A DNA stretch of 40,258 bases from an uncultured Clostridia bacterium (GCA_944386455.1 CALXBC010000022.1:1-40258); one strand, 5' to 3'; positions 14,129-23,912 are shown, numbered from the stretch's first letter. A program made the numbers and translations. Notes: a model not told the origin generated them from the sequence alone.

Positions 14129-14956
14129 TTATTTGTCAAATGGAATCAGAAACGGCTTATGTCCAATATAACAGGTGATCCCGGGAAATCCCGCTTTTTT
14201 AATCATTTTGGCCGCTTGTTCCAGCCCGGCGCCAACATGCTGCGCTTCGTGGGCATCAGAGCCAATGGTGATGTGCTTTCCGCCCAATTCACGAAACCGT
14301 ACCAAATATTCCATCGTCGGCAGGGTCTCCCCGATTTCATTCCGCAGCCCCGAAGTATTGACCTCCAGCGCCCTGTCTCCCTTCGCCAGTGCAGACAGTA
14401 CCGCGTCAACTTTATACCGGTACCGCGTCATGTCGGGTCTGATACGATATATTCCCGTAATATACCGCAGCGGATATGTCAGATGGCCCAGACTGTCAAA
14501 GCCGCCCCATTCCGCCATCTCCAGCAGCTCGTCAAAATACCGTTCCAGATAAGCCGCAGCTGTTTCCTCCGTGTAGCTCAGATAGTAAAAATCTTCTTCT
14601 CCAGCCAGGTTGTGAAGGGAGCCAATCACAAAGTCCACGGGGATTTCCCTCAGAAATCGTTCCGCTTCAGTACGGTTTTGTAATCCCTGTCCCAGTTCAA
14701 GTCCGGTCAGAAAGTGGGTTGCGCTGTCTTGAAATCTGCTGCTGCGAAGCTGTTTCACCGCCCGGACCGATGCTTTCATATCCCGTTCCAAAGAAGCAAG
14801 GTCGGTGCTGTTCATTTCGCAGTGATCGGTTACACAGTATGCAAAAAGTTCCAGCTCATCTGCACGAGCCAGCATTTCGGCGGGATCTGCTTCTGAATCA
14901 AACGAATAGCAGGTATGGGTGTGACAATCCGCCAGTCCTTTGCAGCTTTGCAGCAT
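14129..14956 (-). CDS. PHP-domain phosphatase (histidinol-phosphatase HisK-type family)
   Basis: This 275-residue metal-dependent phosphoesterase is of the PHP superfamily. Metal-binding motifs appear in order: DCHTHT near the N-terminus, VTDHCE, FVIGSLHNL, the later GHLTYP and the C-terminal GSDAHEAQHVG. This pattern fits the histidinol-phosphate phosphatase (HisJ/HisK) group, which removes phosphate from L-histidinol phosphate. No other his gene is near, so another sugar- or nucleotide-phosphate substrate is possible. The ribosome binding site GAAAGGAGC precedes ATG 14956. Confidence 0.85.
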   Translation of the reverse strand: MLQSCKGLADCHTHTCYSFDSEADPAEMLARADELELFAYCVTDHCEMNSTDLASLERDMKASVRAVKQLRSSRFQDSATHFLTGLELGQGLQNRTEAERFLREIPVDFVIGSLHNLAGEEDFYYLSYTEETAAAYLERYFDELLEMAEWGGFDSLGHLTYPLRYITGIYRIRPDMTRYRYKVDAVLSALAKGDRALEVNTSGLRNEIGETLPTMEYLVRFRELGGKHITIGSDAHEAQHVGAGLEQAAKMIKKAGFPGITCYIGHKPFLIPFDK

Positions 14957-15168
14957 ATCAAAGCTCCTTTCATTTTTCTTCCTGTCAAATTTTATTCAGT
15001 CTGCCACAAAAGTATTATTGGCACGCAGTAAAACATGCGCCCCGGATGAAGCCGTCCAATATCCGTTAAAAAATTCGCACACAGCCGTATTGGCATGTCT
15101 GTTTTTATTGTAACACATTTCCATGATTTTCAAAAGGGATATTTTCAAAAAATTGTAACAACTGGCCG

Positions 15169-15197
15169 TTTATTATTTTACCGAAATATGGTATAAT
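15169..15197 (+). promoter_or_regulatory. extended -10 promoter of nadE
   Basis: TATAAT (15192-15197) with an upstream TGG gives an extended -10. The weak -35 is TTTATT at 15169-15174, with a 17-base spacer. Confidence 0.5.
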
Positions 15198-15245
15198 AAC
15201 AAAAAACATTCGCTTATGGCCGCGATCGTCTGGAGGTAGAACGCC

Positions 15246-17006
15246 TTGAAGCATATCATACGCACCGCCCTTATTGTCAATCGAGTCAAACTCGCCGATC
15301 CTGCTGTGACCGCTGCACAGCTCGTTCCGCTGATCGACAGTGCCCTGGAAGATAAAACCGATCTGATTCTGACTCCGCTGTTTTCACTGACGGGAGCTGG
15401 CTGCGGCAGACTGTTTGCCGTTTCTTCTTTCCAAGAGACTGTAAAAAAACAAATTCTGCTTTTGGCGGAACGGTATGCTTCTCAGGATTGCCCCATTATT
15501 CTCGGAGACGGAGAAGTCCCTGTGGTTTTATACCGCGGTCAGGTTTATTCATCTTCAAATGGCAGTCCGGCGTTTCGCTGCGGGGATGCCGCCGTTTCTG
15601 TCCATACCGGCGACTACCGCCGGCTTCCGCTTTGCTGCGGGGATTTGTATCGGGAGGGAGCCGACATCGTTCTGTTTCCGGCCTATCATCCGTATAAGGC
15701 AGGCGATTACCAAAATGCAGCAAACACCTTCCGTATGATCAGCCAGTCGCTTGGCGCCGGATTGGCGTTCTGTAACGGCGGCTTCGGAGACACCAGTTCT
15801 CCCTATTTATATAAAGGCTACTGCGGCGCTGTTGAAGATGGCGTGCTGCTCTGCGGGAGCAGCAGCGGTGCAAAAGGCCATGTCACCTTTTGTGACTTTG
15901 ATTTGGATATTATTCGCGGATGCAGGGCAAAAAAAGGCTGTCGTTCCTCAATCGCAGAGCCGCTGTTCTCCACACCTGCCCGTGAGCATCATAACTTATA
16001 CCGCAGCGTATCGATGGATCCTTATCTTCCCGCCGACAAGGCAGGAGAAAACGCACTTCTGGATGAAATTTTCGACCTTCAGGTAAAATCTCTTGCCGAC
16101 CGTATGTGCAACACCGGAATCCGCAAGCTGGTGCTTGGCATCTCGGGCGGACTGGATTCCACACTGGCATTTCTCGCTGCAGCATCCGCCGTTGACCGCC
16201 TGTCTCTGCCTCGGGGAAACGTGATTGCAATCACCATGCCCGGCTTTGGTACAAGCGGTCGGACATATCTGAATGCAGTCAGCCTGATCAAAGCGCTGGA
16301 TGCTGATTTTCGGGAAATCGATATCACTGCAAGCGTGACGCAGCATTTACAGGATATCGGGCATGCTGCGGACAACCGCAATGTTACCTATGAAAATGCG
16401 CAGGCGAGAGAACGCGCCCAGATTCTGCTGGACGTTGCAAACGACAATGCCGCCCTTGTGGTGGGAACGGGCGATTTGTCGGAGGAAGCGCTCGGCTGGT
16501 GTACCTTTGCAGGCGATCATATTGCCAACTATAATGTCAATGTCTGCGTCACCAAAACCATGATCCGCAAAATTGTGGGGCGTTTGGTGGAACAAGAACG
16601 ATTCCCCGATGCAAATGAAGCACTCCAGGATATTTTGAACTCCCCCGTCAGCCCCGAGCTTCTGCCGCCGGATGAAAACGGCATGATTGCCCAAAAAACG
16701 GAGGAAATTCTCGGTCCTTATGAATTACATGACTTTTTTCTGTATTACTTTGTGAAGTACGGCCTGCCGCCCGAAAAAACAGCGGAATATGCATGCCTTG
16801 CTTTTCCCCATATTACACCGGAATTTATCCGGGAAAAATGCGTCCTGTTTTTCCGCCGCATGGCCGGAGGGCAGTTCAAACGCAGCTGTGCGCCGGATTC
16901 CGCCGCTATCACGGAGGTGAATCTTTCGGCAGCGGAATTTTTCCTGCCGTCGGACTGCCGTTTTGACACATTGCTGCATGAGCTGACAGCCGGAAAGCAG
17001 GATTGA
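15246..17006 (+). CDS. nadE: NAD(+) synthetase with a degenerate N-terminal amidase domain
   Basis: This 586-residue enzyme makes NAD from deamido-NAD, ATP and an ammonia source. The C-terminal synthetase (about 270-560) is intact: the ATP-pyrophosphatase loop SGGLDS (300-305), FGTSGRTYLNA, GTGDLSEEALGWCTF and LGPYELHDFFLYYF. The N-terminal nitrilase-type glutaminase is reduced. The catalytic glutamate position (family motif PELCLTGY) reads PLFSLTGAG with Leu45. The loop that carries the catalytic lysine (family motif KTxLPNYxEFYE) is missing after VVLYRGQVY. The nucleophile cysteine survives as Cys131 in LCCGDLY. The protein is about 50 residues shorter than usual relatives. It may rely on free ammonia. 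TTG 15246 is preceded by TGGAGGT; no nearby ATG fits. Confidence 0.9.
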   Translation: MKHIIRTALIVNRVKLADPAVTAAQLVPLIDSALEDKTDLILTPLFSLTGAGCGRLFAVSSFQETVKKQILLLAERYASQDCPIILGDGEVPVVLYRGQVYSSSNGSPAFRCGDAAVSVHTGDYRRLPLCCGDLYREGADIVLFPAYHPYKAGDYQNAANTFRMISQSLGAGLAFCNGGFGDTSSPYLYKGYCGAVEDGVLLCGSSSGAKGHVTFCDFDLDIIRGCRAKKGCRSSIAEPLFSTPAREHHNLYRSVSMDPYLPADKAGENALLDEIFDLQVKSLADRMCNTGIRKLVLGISGGLDSTLAFLAAASAVDRLSLPRGNVIAITMPGFGTSGRTYLNAVSLIKALDADFREIDITASVTQHLQDIGHAADNRNVTYENAQARERAQILLDVANDNAALVVGTGDLSEEALGWCTFAGDHIANYNVNVCVTKTMIRKIVGRLVEQERFPDANEALQDILNSPVSPELLPPDENGMIAQKTEEILGPYELHDFFLYYFVKYGLPPEKTAEYACLAFPHITPEFIREKCVLFFRRMAGGQFKRSCAPDSAAITEVNLSAAEFFLPSDCRFDTLLHELTAGKQD

Positions 17007-17064
17007 AAAAACGAACGGGTTTATGGTCTTACCAAATATATGATTATTAATTGGAGGTAACAAA

Positions 17065-17334
17065 ATGCGCGCTGTTTTAACTGTGATCGGAAAGGATACC
17101 GTTGGAATCCTGGCTAAGGTAAGTGCGGTCTGCGCCCAGCACAAGGCCAATATCATTGAGGTCACCCAGTCCGTTCTTCAGGATATGTTTGCCATGATTA
17201 TGATGATCGACATTCAGAATCTGAATGTTCCGTTTGCTGATTTTTCTGATGAAATGTCAGAGATGGGAAAAAACATGAATCTCTCGATTCATGTCATGCA
17301 TGAAGATATCTTCAATTCCATGCACCGTATCTGA
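17065..17334 (+). CDS. ACT-domain protein (UPF0237 type)
   Basis: This 89-residue protein is a single ACT domain, a small ligand-binding fold. It begins with [24 protein letters not shown], the standard first strand and helix, followed by [26 protein letters not shown] precedes ATG 17065. It stands 38 bases before the UPF0210 gene, a pairing very common in Firmicutes and archaea, which suggests that the two act together, perhaps as sensor and enzyme. The ligand is unknown. Confidence 0.9.
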   Translation: MRAVLTVIGKDTVGILAKVSAVCAQHKANIIEVTQSVLQDMFAMIMMIDIQNLNVPFADFSDEMSEMGKNMNLSIHVMHEDIFNSMHRI

Positions 17335-17372
17335 TTTTACCCGAACCAACAAATACTGGAGGACTGCATCTC

Positions 17373-18728
17373 ATGCTGAATGCTCATGATATATTGGAAA
17401 CGATTCGGATGATACAGGACGAAAATCTTGACATTCGTACCATCACAATGGGAGTATCCCTTCTGGACTGTATTGATCCAAACATCGACAGCGCCTGTCA
17501 AAAGGTATATGACAAAATCACACGTTGTGCCAAAAATTTAGTCCGGGTTGGGGAGGATATCGAAAAGGAATATGGCATTCCCATCGTAAACAAGCGGATT
17601 TCTGTCACACCGATTGCCATTGTTTCTGCTGCCTGCAAGGGCAGCCCGGTTCAATTTGCACACACACTGGAAAAGGTTTCCCAGGTCTGCGGCGTCAATT
17701 TCATCGGCGGATACTCTGCGCTTGTTCAAAAAGGATTCAGTGCGGGTGATGTCGAACTGATCAACTCGATCCCGGAAGCCCTGTCCGAAACCGAGCATGT
17801 CTGTTCTTCCGTTAATGTCGGTTCCACCAAAACGGGCATCAATCTTGATGCGTGCGCACTGATGGGCAGAATCGTCCGTCAGACTGCACAGATCACGGCA
17901 GACCGCGACTGCATCGGCTGTGCCAAGCTGGTGGTCTTCTGCAATGCTCCCGAAGACAATCCTTTTATGGCGGGGGCATTCCATGGCGTCGGAGAACCCG
18001 ACTGCATTATCAATGTTGGCGTCAGCGGTCCCGGCGTTGTCCGCGCTGCCCTTTCCAAAGCGCCGGATGCGGACATCACCGAGGTCGCGGATATTATCAA
18101 GAAGACAGCATTCAAAATTACCCGTATGGGACAGCTGGTTGGAATGGAAGCTTCCCGCCGGCTGGGGGTTCCGTTTGGTATTGTTGATCTGTCTCTGGCT
18201 CCAACCCCTGCCGTTGGGGATTCCGTTGCGCATATTCTGGAAGAAATCGGACTGGAGCGCTGCGGGACGCATGGCACAACTGCTGCACTTGCTTTGCTCA
18301 ATGACGCCGTAAAAAAAGGCGGCGTCATGGCTTCTTCCAAGGTGGGCGGTCTTTCCGGCGCCTTTATTCCAGTAACGGAGGACGCTGGTATGATCGACGC
18401 CGCCAGATGCGGTGCCTTGACTCTCGAAAAACTGGAAGCCATGACCGCTGTTTGCTCAGTGGGGCTTGACATGATTGTCATTCCCGGTGACACGACGGCT
18501 GAGACCATATCTGCCATCATCGCGGATGAGGCCGCCATCGGAATGGTGAACTCCAAAACAACCGCTGTCCGTGTGATCCCCGCCATCGGCAAGCAGATGG
18601 GCGAGGAACTGGAATTCGGCGGGTTGCTGGGAAGCGGTCCTGTTATGAAAGTCAACCGGAATTCGGCAGAAAAATTTATCGGGCGTGGCGGACAAATCCC
18701 CGCACCGCTTCAGAGTTTGAAAAACTGA
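17373..18728 (+). CDS. PFL-family protein UPF0210/DUF711
   Basis: This 451-residue protein is full length for the UPF0210 (DUF711, 'PFL family') group, which is structurally related to the pyruvate formate-lyase/glycyl-radical fold. Recognisable stretches are [20 protein letters not shown] at the N-terminus, [13 protein letters not shown] and VGSTKTGIN in the middle, and [20 protein letters not shown] toward the end. No glycyl-radical motif (RVxGY) is seen, so radical chemistry is not supported. It is probably co-transcribed with the ACT gene upstream. The biochemical function of the family is not established. Confidence 0.9.
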   Translation: MLNAHDILETIRMIQDENLDIRTITMGVSLLDCIDPNIDSACQKVYDKITRCAKNLVRVGEDIEKEYGIPIVNKRISVTPIAIVSAACKGSPVQFAHTLEKVSQVCGVNFIGGYSALVQKGFSAGDVELINSIPEALSETEHVCSSVNVGSTKTGINLDACALMGRIVRQTAQITADRDCIGCAKLVVFCNAPEDNPFMAGAFHGVGEPDCIINVGVSGPGVVRAALSKAPDADITEVADIIKKTAFKITRMGQLVGMEASRRLGVPFGIVDLSLAPTPAVGDSVAHILEEIGLERCGTHGTTAALALLNDAVKKGGVMASSKVGGLSGAFIPVTEDAGMIDAARCGALTLEKLEAMTAVCSVGLDMIVIPGDTTAETISAIIADEAAIGMVNSKTTAVRVIPAIGKQMGEELEFGGLLGSGPVMKVNRNSAEKFIGRGGQIPAPLQSLKN

Positions 18729-18802
18729 TTTTGGACAATGAATTTTCTTTTACATTCCCTTCATACTATTTGTGATCTTTTACAATTTAAAACTACAAAG
18801 AC

Positions 18803-18840
18803 TGGCAATATTCGATATATTGAATATTGCCAATTTATTT
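18803..18840 (+). terminator. possible terminator of the ACT/UPF0210 unit
   Basis: TGGCAATATTC (18803-18813) pairs with GAATATTGCCA (18822-18832), followed by ATTTATTT. The stem is AT-rich, so it may be weak. Confidence 0.45.
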
Positions 18841-18979
18841 AAAAGGGTATATGATATTAAAGAAAAATGAGGATGATGTTTTGGTTGCAAAACCGATACA
18901 TACATCCTTTTATAATTGCAATACTAAACAGGATGACGCACATAGATAACGTTGTGTAAAAAAGGAGAGGTCATTGTTT

Positions 18980-19294
18980 ATGGATAATATCATCAACGAA
19001 ATCATTGATATTGACCGCCGTGCCCAACAAAAATACATTGACGCAGACGCCTATCGAAAAAAAACAGAAGATGAAATTCATAGTGAGATATCCCGTCTGG
19101 ATGCGGATACTTCAAAAAAATGTACGGATAAGCTTAACGCGGTTCGTGCTGCACAGGAAGCACTCTATAACGAGCGGATGGAATCGCTTTCAGCCAGCCT
19201 GAATCAGCAGAAAAGTGCTTTGGAGCACCTCTACGAAAAGAATCATGTAAATTGGGAAAAGGAACTGTTCGACAAGGTGTTGGGCAGAGCATAA
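18980..19294 (+). CDS. ntpF: V/A-type ATPase peripheral-stalk small subunit (NtpF/AhaH-like)
   Basis: This protein of about 104 residues is a charged, almost wholly helical coiled coil (IIDIDRRAQQKYIDADAYRK onward) with no membrane segment. It fits the small stator-stalk subunit that pairs with subunit E. It is the first gene of the ATPase operon. AAAGGAGAGG lies upstream; both TTG 18974 and ATG 18980 are possible, and ATG has the better spacing. Recognition rests mainly on position and coiled-coil nature, because this subunit is poorly conserved. Confidence 0.7.
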   Translation: MDNIINEIIDIDRRAQQKYIDADAYRKKTEDEIHSEISRLDADTSKKCTDKLNAVRAAQEALYNERMESLSASLNQQKSALEHLYEKNHVNWEKELFDKVLGRA

Positions 19295-19330
19295 ACTGAT
19301 TCGTCACAACAGCAGAAAGGATGGTTTGTC

Positions 19331-20374
19331 ATGTTCAGAAGCTTTTCCGGCCAGGCAATGATCGCCAAAGCACACGCCATGTATGGAAAACGGCTGAAAA
19401 GTGAAAACTATCATGAGCTGGTCCGTCTGAAATCGGTCGGCGACATCGCCGCTTATCTGAAAAATACACCCGGTTATGCAGACACACTGGCCAATATCTA
19501 TCCGGAGAGCATACACCGCGGTCAGCTGGAATTACTGCTGCGAAAATCAGTCTTTAACAAATACGTCAGACTTGCTCGCTACGATACCACCAGTAAGAAC
19601 AGTTTTCTGTTTTTTTTGGTTTCCCGTTTGGAAATCGAACAAATTATGCGTTCTATCATGTTTTTAAACGCTAATGATGAGCGTTTTATTGAAGAACTGC
19701 CCGGTTATCTGATTTCCCACGCAACCTTTTCTTTGCTGGAATTGGCAAAAGTACGCGATTTTGACGGACTTCTGACCGTCTTGGAGCATACGCCTTATCA
19801 TGATGCGCTAATACCTATGGAGCCGGAGGACGGCAAAAAAATAGATTATACCGGATGCGAGGCCGCATTAAACACTCTGTATTATGAGCAGATTCTGAAA
19901 AAAATCGATAAAACAGTGAAAGGTAAAAGCAGGGAAGAACTGAAAACCATTCTGAAAACACAAGTGGATTTGATCAATCTTTCTATTGTTTTTCGTCTCA
20001 AGTGTTTTTTCCAAATGGATGATGCTGAAATCCGCAGTCATCTCCTGCCGTTTCATTACAGACTGAGCAAGGATCGGCTTGACGCTCTTCTGGCAGCCGA
20101 AACCAAAGAGGATATTTTCAGCTTTATCCGCTCCACAAATTCCTATCGCAAAACCCTTGACCTCAGTCGTTTTTCCTATATCGAGGATTATATCAAGCAG
20201 ATCAACTCTTTTTACAGCAAGCATCTGATGCGCTTTTCATCCAGCGCTCCCGCTGTGGTCTACGGATACATGGAGCTTCTGCAAATTGAACTGATGAATA
20301 TCACCAATATCATTGAGGGAATCCGTTACGGACTGGCAGCTGAAAATATTCTGAAACTGCTGATTATCATTTAG
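19331..20374 (+). CDS. ntpC: V/A-type ATPase subunit C (central-stalk socket, d-like)
   Basis: This 347-residue soluble subunit sits on top of the membrane rotor and links it to the central stalk. It is full length for the family. The N-terminal segment AMIAKAHAMYGKRLKSENYHELVRLKSVGDIAAYLKNTP and the C-terminal ELMNITNIIEGIRYGL are typical. It follows the stalk gene by 36 bases and precedes subunit I, whereas many Clostridia place C after E. Confidence 0.9.
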   Translation: MFRSFSGQAMIAKAHAMYGKRLKSENYHELVRLKSVGDIAAYLKNTPGYADTLANIYPESIHRGQLELLLRKSVFNKYVRLARYDTTSKNSFLFFLVSRLEIEQIMRSIMFLNANDERFIEELPGYLISHATFSLLELAKVRDFDGLLTVLEHTPYHDALIPMEPEDGKKIDYTGCEAALNTLYYEQILKKIDKTVKGKSREELKTILKTQVDLINLSIVFRLKCFFQMDDAEIRSHLLPFHYRLSKDRLDALLAAETKEDIFSFIRSTNSYRKTLDLSRFSYIEDYIKQINSFYSKHLMRFSSSAPAVVYGYMELLQIELMNITNIIEGIRYGLAAENILKLLIII

Positions 20375-20432
20375 TCATATCCCGTAATGAAACATTCCGC
20401 GTTGCGGCGGAAAGAAAGGATGTATCTGGACC

Positions 20433-22373
20433 ATGGCAATCGAAAAAATGGCGCTGGTTAATATTGTCGGCAATGTGGAAGATCTCGACGCTGCTCTGAA
20501 CCAGTGCTGTACCGACGGATGTTTCCATATCGAATCCGCCGTCCACACCACCTCGGATACCGGATTTGCTCTGCTCAATGAAGCCAATCCCTATTCTGCC
20601 CCCCTGAAAAAGCTCCTGGACGTAGCTGCTGATTTAGAAATCAGGCTTGCGTATCATGACTTTTCAGAGCTTGACATTCCCAATGACCGTCTGGCCGCAA
20701 CAGTGGATGAGCTGGAAGCCAAAACCCACAGCCTGACAGAGAAAAAAGCGGAGCTGCACAAGCAAATTTTTGATTTTGAACAGGCAATCCTTCAGATTCG
20801 CCATCTGCAGGGCAGCCCGGTAGATTTTGATACTCTTTTTTCCTGCAAGGAAGTGAAGACACGGTTTGGACGTCTTCCGGTGGACAGCTATAAAAAGCTT
20901 TCGTATTATAACAACAAAACCTTTTTCTTTTTTGATTTTGACCATAACGACGATTATTACTGGGGCTTTTATATTGCACCAGCTGTCAAAATATCAGTCA
21001 TCGATGATATTTTTGCCGCTTTGTTCTTTGAGCGTATCCGGGTTCCGGATTATGCGCATGGTACGCCGGAAACCGCCATTCAGGATATCACTGAGTCACT
21101 GGAACAGGCCAAAAAGCAGCTTTCGGATTGTGAAGCCGAACTGAAAAAGCAGAGCGACAGTCAGTCTGAAAAGATCAATATGCTGTTTTCCAAGCTCAAA
21201 TCGTTGGATGACACCTTCGATATGCGAAAATATGTGGCTGTTTACAACAACCACTTTTATCTCAACGGCTTTATCCCCAAACGAGAAAGCGAGCGGTTTG
21301 AAAAATCCTTTTCGGGCATTCGCAGTATCAGCTGTATTGTAAAGCCACAGGATGCAGACCCGTCTCTCAAACCGCCGGTCAAGCTGCATAACGGCTGGTT
21401 TTCCAGACCGTTTCAGTTCTTTGTCGAAATGTATGGCCTGCCTTCTTATACTGATATCGACCCGACTCCGCTGGTCGCAGTCACCTATACTGTGCTGTTC
21501 GGCATGATGTTCGGCGACCTGGGACAAGGAATTGTGATAGCGCTCATCGGATGGTTCCTTTCTAAATTCAAAAAGATGAATTTTGGAAAGATTCTGACCA
21601 GAATCGGTATCTCCAGCGCGGTTTTTGGCACCCTTTACGGTTCCGTATTCGGTTTTGAGGATCTGCTGACGCCGCTTTATCAAAAGCTGTTCGGGCTGGC
21701 GGACAAGCCGATCGACGTTATGGAATCCATTAATCCGATCTTGTTCGTCTCCATTGGTATCGGCGTGTTCCTGATATTGCTGACTATCGTCATCAATATC
21801 GTCATGGGCATCCGGCACAAAAATTATGAGCGGGCTTTTTTTGGCTCCAACGGACTGGCGGGGCTCATCTTTTATGCCAGCGTGGCAGCCGCCGTGGTAT
21901 TGATGTTCAGCGGCATCAACGTATTGAATCCGGTTTTTATTATCGTTTGTATTGTACTTCCCCTGTTGCTGATGTTCCTGCGGGAGCCGCTTTCCAAATT
22001 ATGCAAAATGAAAAAGAATATCAAGCCCGAGGAAGGAATCGGCGGATTTATTGTTCAGAACTTTTTTGAGCTGTTTGAATTTGTTTTAAGCTATATCACC
22101 AATACCATGTCGTTTTTGCGTATCGGCGGCTTTATCTTAAGCCATGCGGGAATGATGGCAGTCATCATGACCCTGTCCCATTCGCTTGGTGCGGTTGGCA
22201 GCCCCATCATGCTGGTTCTGGGCAACCTGTTCGTCATGGGCATGGAAGGTCTGATTGTCGGCATCCAGGTGCTGCGGCTTGAATTCTATGAAATCTTCAG
22301 TCGTTTTTACGAGGGAGACGGAAAACCCTTCGTGGCATCCAAAATCGATTATTCCGTTGAAAAGCAAAGCTGA
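20433..22373 (+). CDS. ntpI: V/A-type ATPase subunit I (membrane stator)
   Basis: This 646-residue stator holds the ion half-channels against the proteolipid ring. The N-terminal half (about 1-340) is cytosolic with coiled coils (for example LEQAKKQLSDCEAELKKQ). The C-terminal half has about seven or eight membrane helices beginning near VAVTYTVLFGMMFGDLGQG. The essential channel arginine is probably in MSFLRIGGFILSHAGMM. Length and order are normal. ATG 20433 is preceded by GAAAGGA. Confidence 0.92.
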   Translation: MAIEKMALVNIVGNVEDLDAALNQCCTDGCFHIESAVHTTSDTGFALLNEANPYSAPLKKLLDVAADLEIRLAYHDFSELDIPNDRLAATVDELEAKTHSLTEKKAELHKQIFDFEQAILQIRHLQGSPVDFDTLFSCKEVKTRFGRLPVDSYKKLSYYNNKTFFFFDFDHNDDYYWGFYIAPAVKISVIDDIFAALFFERIRVPDYAHGTPETAIQDITESLEQAKKQLSDCEAELKKQSDSQSEKINMLFSKLKSLDDTFDMRKYVAVYNNHFYLNGFIPKRESERFEKSFSGIRSISCIVKPQDADPSLKPPVKLHNGWFSRPFQFFVEMYGLPSYTDIDPTPLVAVTYTVLFGMMFGDLGQGIVIALIGWFLSKFKKMNFGKILTRIGISSAVFGTLYGSVFGFEDLLTPLYQKLFGLADKPIDVMESINPILFVSIGIGVFLILLTIVINIVMGIRHKNYERAFFGSNGLAGLIFYASVAAAVVLMFSGINVLNPVFIIVCIVLPLLLMFLREPLSKLCKMKKNIKPEEGIGGFIVQNFFELFEFVLSYITNTMSFLRIGGFILSHAGMMAVIMTLSHSLGAVGSPIMLVLGNLFVMGMEGLIVGIQVLRLEFYEIFSRFYEGDGKPFVASKIDYSVEKQS

Positions 22374-22426
22374 GAAAGCCGGAGCCCCGGTGAAATATAA
22401 CACAAAGAAATCTGGAGGAATTTATC

Positions 22427-22843
22427 ATGATGCTGTTTCTTATTCCACTTGCTATCGTCATTTTGCTGGCAATGCCGCTTGTTCCTGTCTACCGGAAATA
22501 CAAAACCGGAAAAAAGGTAAAGCATGCCATTCTTTTTAATCTCTGTGCCTTTTTTGGCGTAATCGCTGTGTCTGCCTTCTTCCCCATCAGCGGAATGGTA
22601 TCTGCGGCCACCACTGATGCAGCGGGTCTTGCAACCGGACTGGGCTATCTGGCTGCCGCGCTGTCCACCGGATTTTCTGCTCTAGGCGCCGGTATTGCAG
22701 TTGCATCTGCTGCGTCTGCTGCAATCGGTGCAGTATCCGAGGATCCCAAGGCATTCGGTAAGGCGCTGATCTTTGTTGCGTTGGGCGAAGGTGTTGCTTT
22801 GTATGGTCTGTTGATTTCCTTCATGATCATCAGCAGCCTGTAA
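22427..22843 (+). CDS. ntpK: V/A-type ATPase proteolipid subunit K (c ring)
   Basis: This 138-residue membrane protein forms the rotor ring. The C-terminal hairpin (about 64-138) is the real c-subunit: GLGYLAAALSTGFSALGAG, the loop SEDPKAF, and a second helix with the ion-binding carboxylate Glu121 in VALGEGVALYGLL. An extra N-terminal part (1-60) has two hydrophobic stretches and no carboxylate. The first ring helix lacks the glutamine typical of sodium-binding rings, which fits proton transport, but this is inference. TGGAGG precedes ATG 22427. Confidence 0.92.
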   Translation: MMLFLIPLAIVILLAMPLVPVYRKYKTGKKVKHAILFNLCAFFGVIAVSAFFPISGMVSAATTDAAGLATGLGYLAAALSTGFSALGAGIAVASAASAAIGAVSEDPKAFGKALIFVALGEGVALYGLLISFMIISSL

Positions 22844-22887
22844 TCTGCTGTCATTTGATCTCAGAAGAGAAAGCAGGTGGGGAACAC

Positions 22888-23196
22888 TTGAAATTCTATT
22901 TGATCAGCGACAATATTGACACGCAGATCGGTATGCGGCTGGCCGGAATCAGAGGCGTTGTCGTGCATGAAAAAAAAGAGGTCGCTGACGAACTGGAAAA
23001 AGCATGCAGTGATCCCGAGGTCGGCATCATTCTTGTAGCCGAAAAGCTGACAAGACTTTGTCCCGACATTATCTATCAGTTCAAACTTAGCCGCAAAAGG
23101 CCGCTGATCGTCGAGATCCCCGACCGTCACGGTACCTCCAACATCAGCGACACCATCACACAATATATTTATGATGCAATCGGGATCCAAATTTAG
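22888..23196 (+). CDS. ntpG: V/A-type ATPase subunit F
   Basis: This protein of about 102 residues is a small alpha-beta subunit on the central stalk with D. Typical text is ISDNIDTQIGMRLAGIRGVV, VGIILVAEKLTRLCPD and VEIPDRHG. I use TTG 22888 because GGTGGGG (22877-22883) lies just before it and the resulting length is normal; the upstream in-frame TTG at 22855 would add 11 residues without a ribosome binding site. Confidence 0.88.
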   Translation: MKFYLISDNIDTQIGMRLAGIRGVVVHEKKEVADELEKACSDPEVGIILVAEKLTRLCPDIIYQFKLSRKRPLIVEIPDRHGTSNISDTITQYIYDAIGIQI

Positions 23197-23266
23197 ACCC
23201 GGCGTATTGAGACAAAAGCAGCAGCACTTCTGACATGTCCGAAAACGCCTGACGGGGGGAACATAT

Positions 23267-23860
23267 ATGTCCGTAATTGATGAAAAAATAAAGCGCTTTG
23301 AAACGATTATCTTTTCTGACGTTGATGCAAAAATCAACGCGGTGATGGCTGAAGCAGACCAACATAAAAAGGCTGCGCTGGCAGAGCACCATGAAAAAGT
23401 GATGGACGAGTACTTTGATTATATGCAGAAGCAGGTCAAAGAGATTGAATCTGATGTCAGACAGCGAATCTCCCGGGCGGAATTGGATGCCCAGCGGGAA
23501 CTGCTGCTCTATCGCAACCAACTCTCTGACAAGGTTTTTTCGAGTGTAAAATCTGCGCTTCTCAGCTTTACAGAAACTGATGACTATTCCGTTTACTTAT
23601 CAGAACATATTCGCAAATCAATTGAGACCTCCAAGCTTGGCTCTGTCAGCATCCTGCTGCGAAAAGAGGATCTTGCACTAGTCAGGGCTGACCAGTTTCC
23701 TGCCGCTTCGGTTACAAAAGACGACAGTATTCGCCTTGGCGGTTTCGTTCTGCTGGACGAGGAAAACGGCGTTATTATTGATGAGAGTTTTGACTCCAGG
23801 CTGGAAGAACTGACTTCCTACTTCAATCAGACAAGCGGTCTCAGCTTGAACCAGCAATGA
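23267..23860 (+). CDS. ntpE: V/A-type ATPase subunit E (peripheral stalk)
   Basis: This 197-residue stator-stalk protein has a long N-terminal helix (about 1-105, charged and alanine-rich) and a C-terminal globular alpha-beta part with RLGGFVLLDEENGVIIDESF, close to the family signature GGxxxxxxxGxIxxDxTF. It pairs with the small stalk subunit encoded first in the operon. ATG 23267 follows GGGGGGA. Confidence 0.9.
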   Translation: MSVIDEKIKRFETIIFSDVDAKINAVMAEADQHKKAALAEHHEKVMDEYFDYMQKQVKEIESDVRQRISRAELDAQRELLLYRNQLSDKVFSSVKSALLSFTETDDYSVYLSEHIRKSIETSKLGSVSILLRKEDLALVRADQFPAASVTKDDSIRLGGFVLLDEENGVIIDESFDSRLEELTSYFNQTSGLSLNQQ

Positions 23861-23912
23861 ACCCGGGTCTGTTTTAGACTTCCGGTATGGAAAAGAAAGG
23901 AATGTTATACTG

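Noticed and set aside
17879-18655. 258-codon minus-strand frame opposite UPF0210
   Set aside because: It lies entirely within a well-supported gene and has no recognisable motif.
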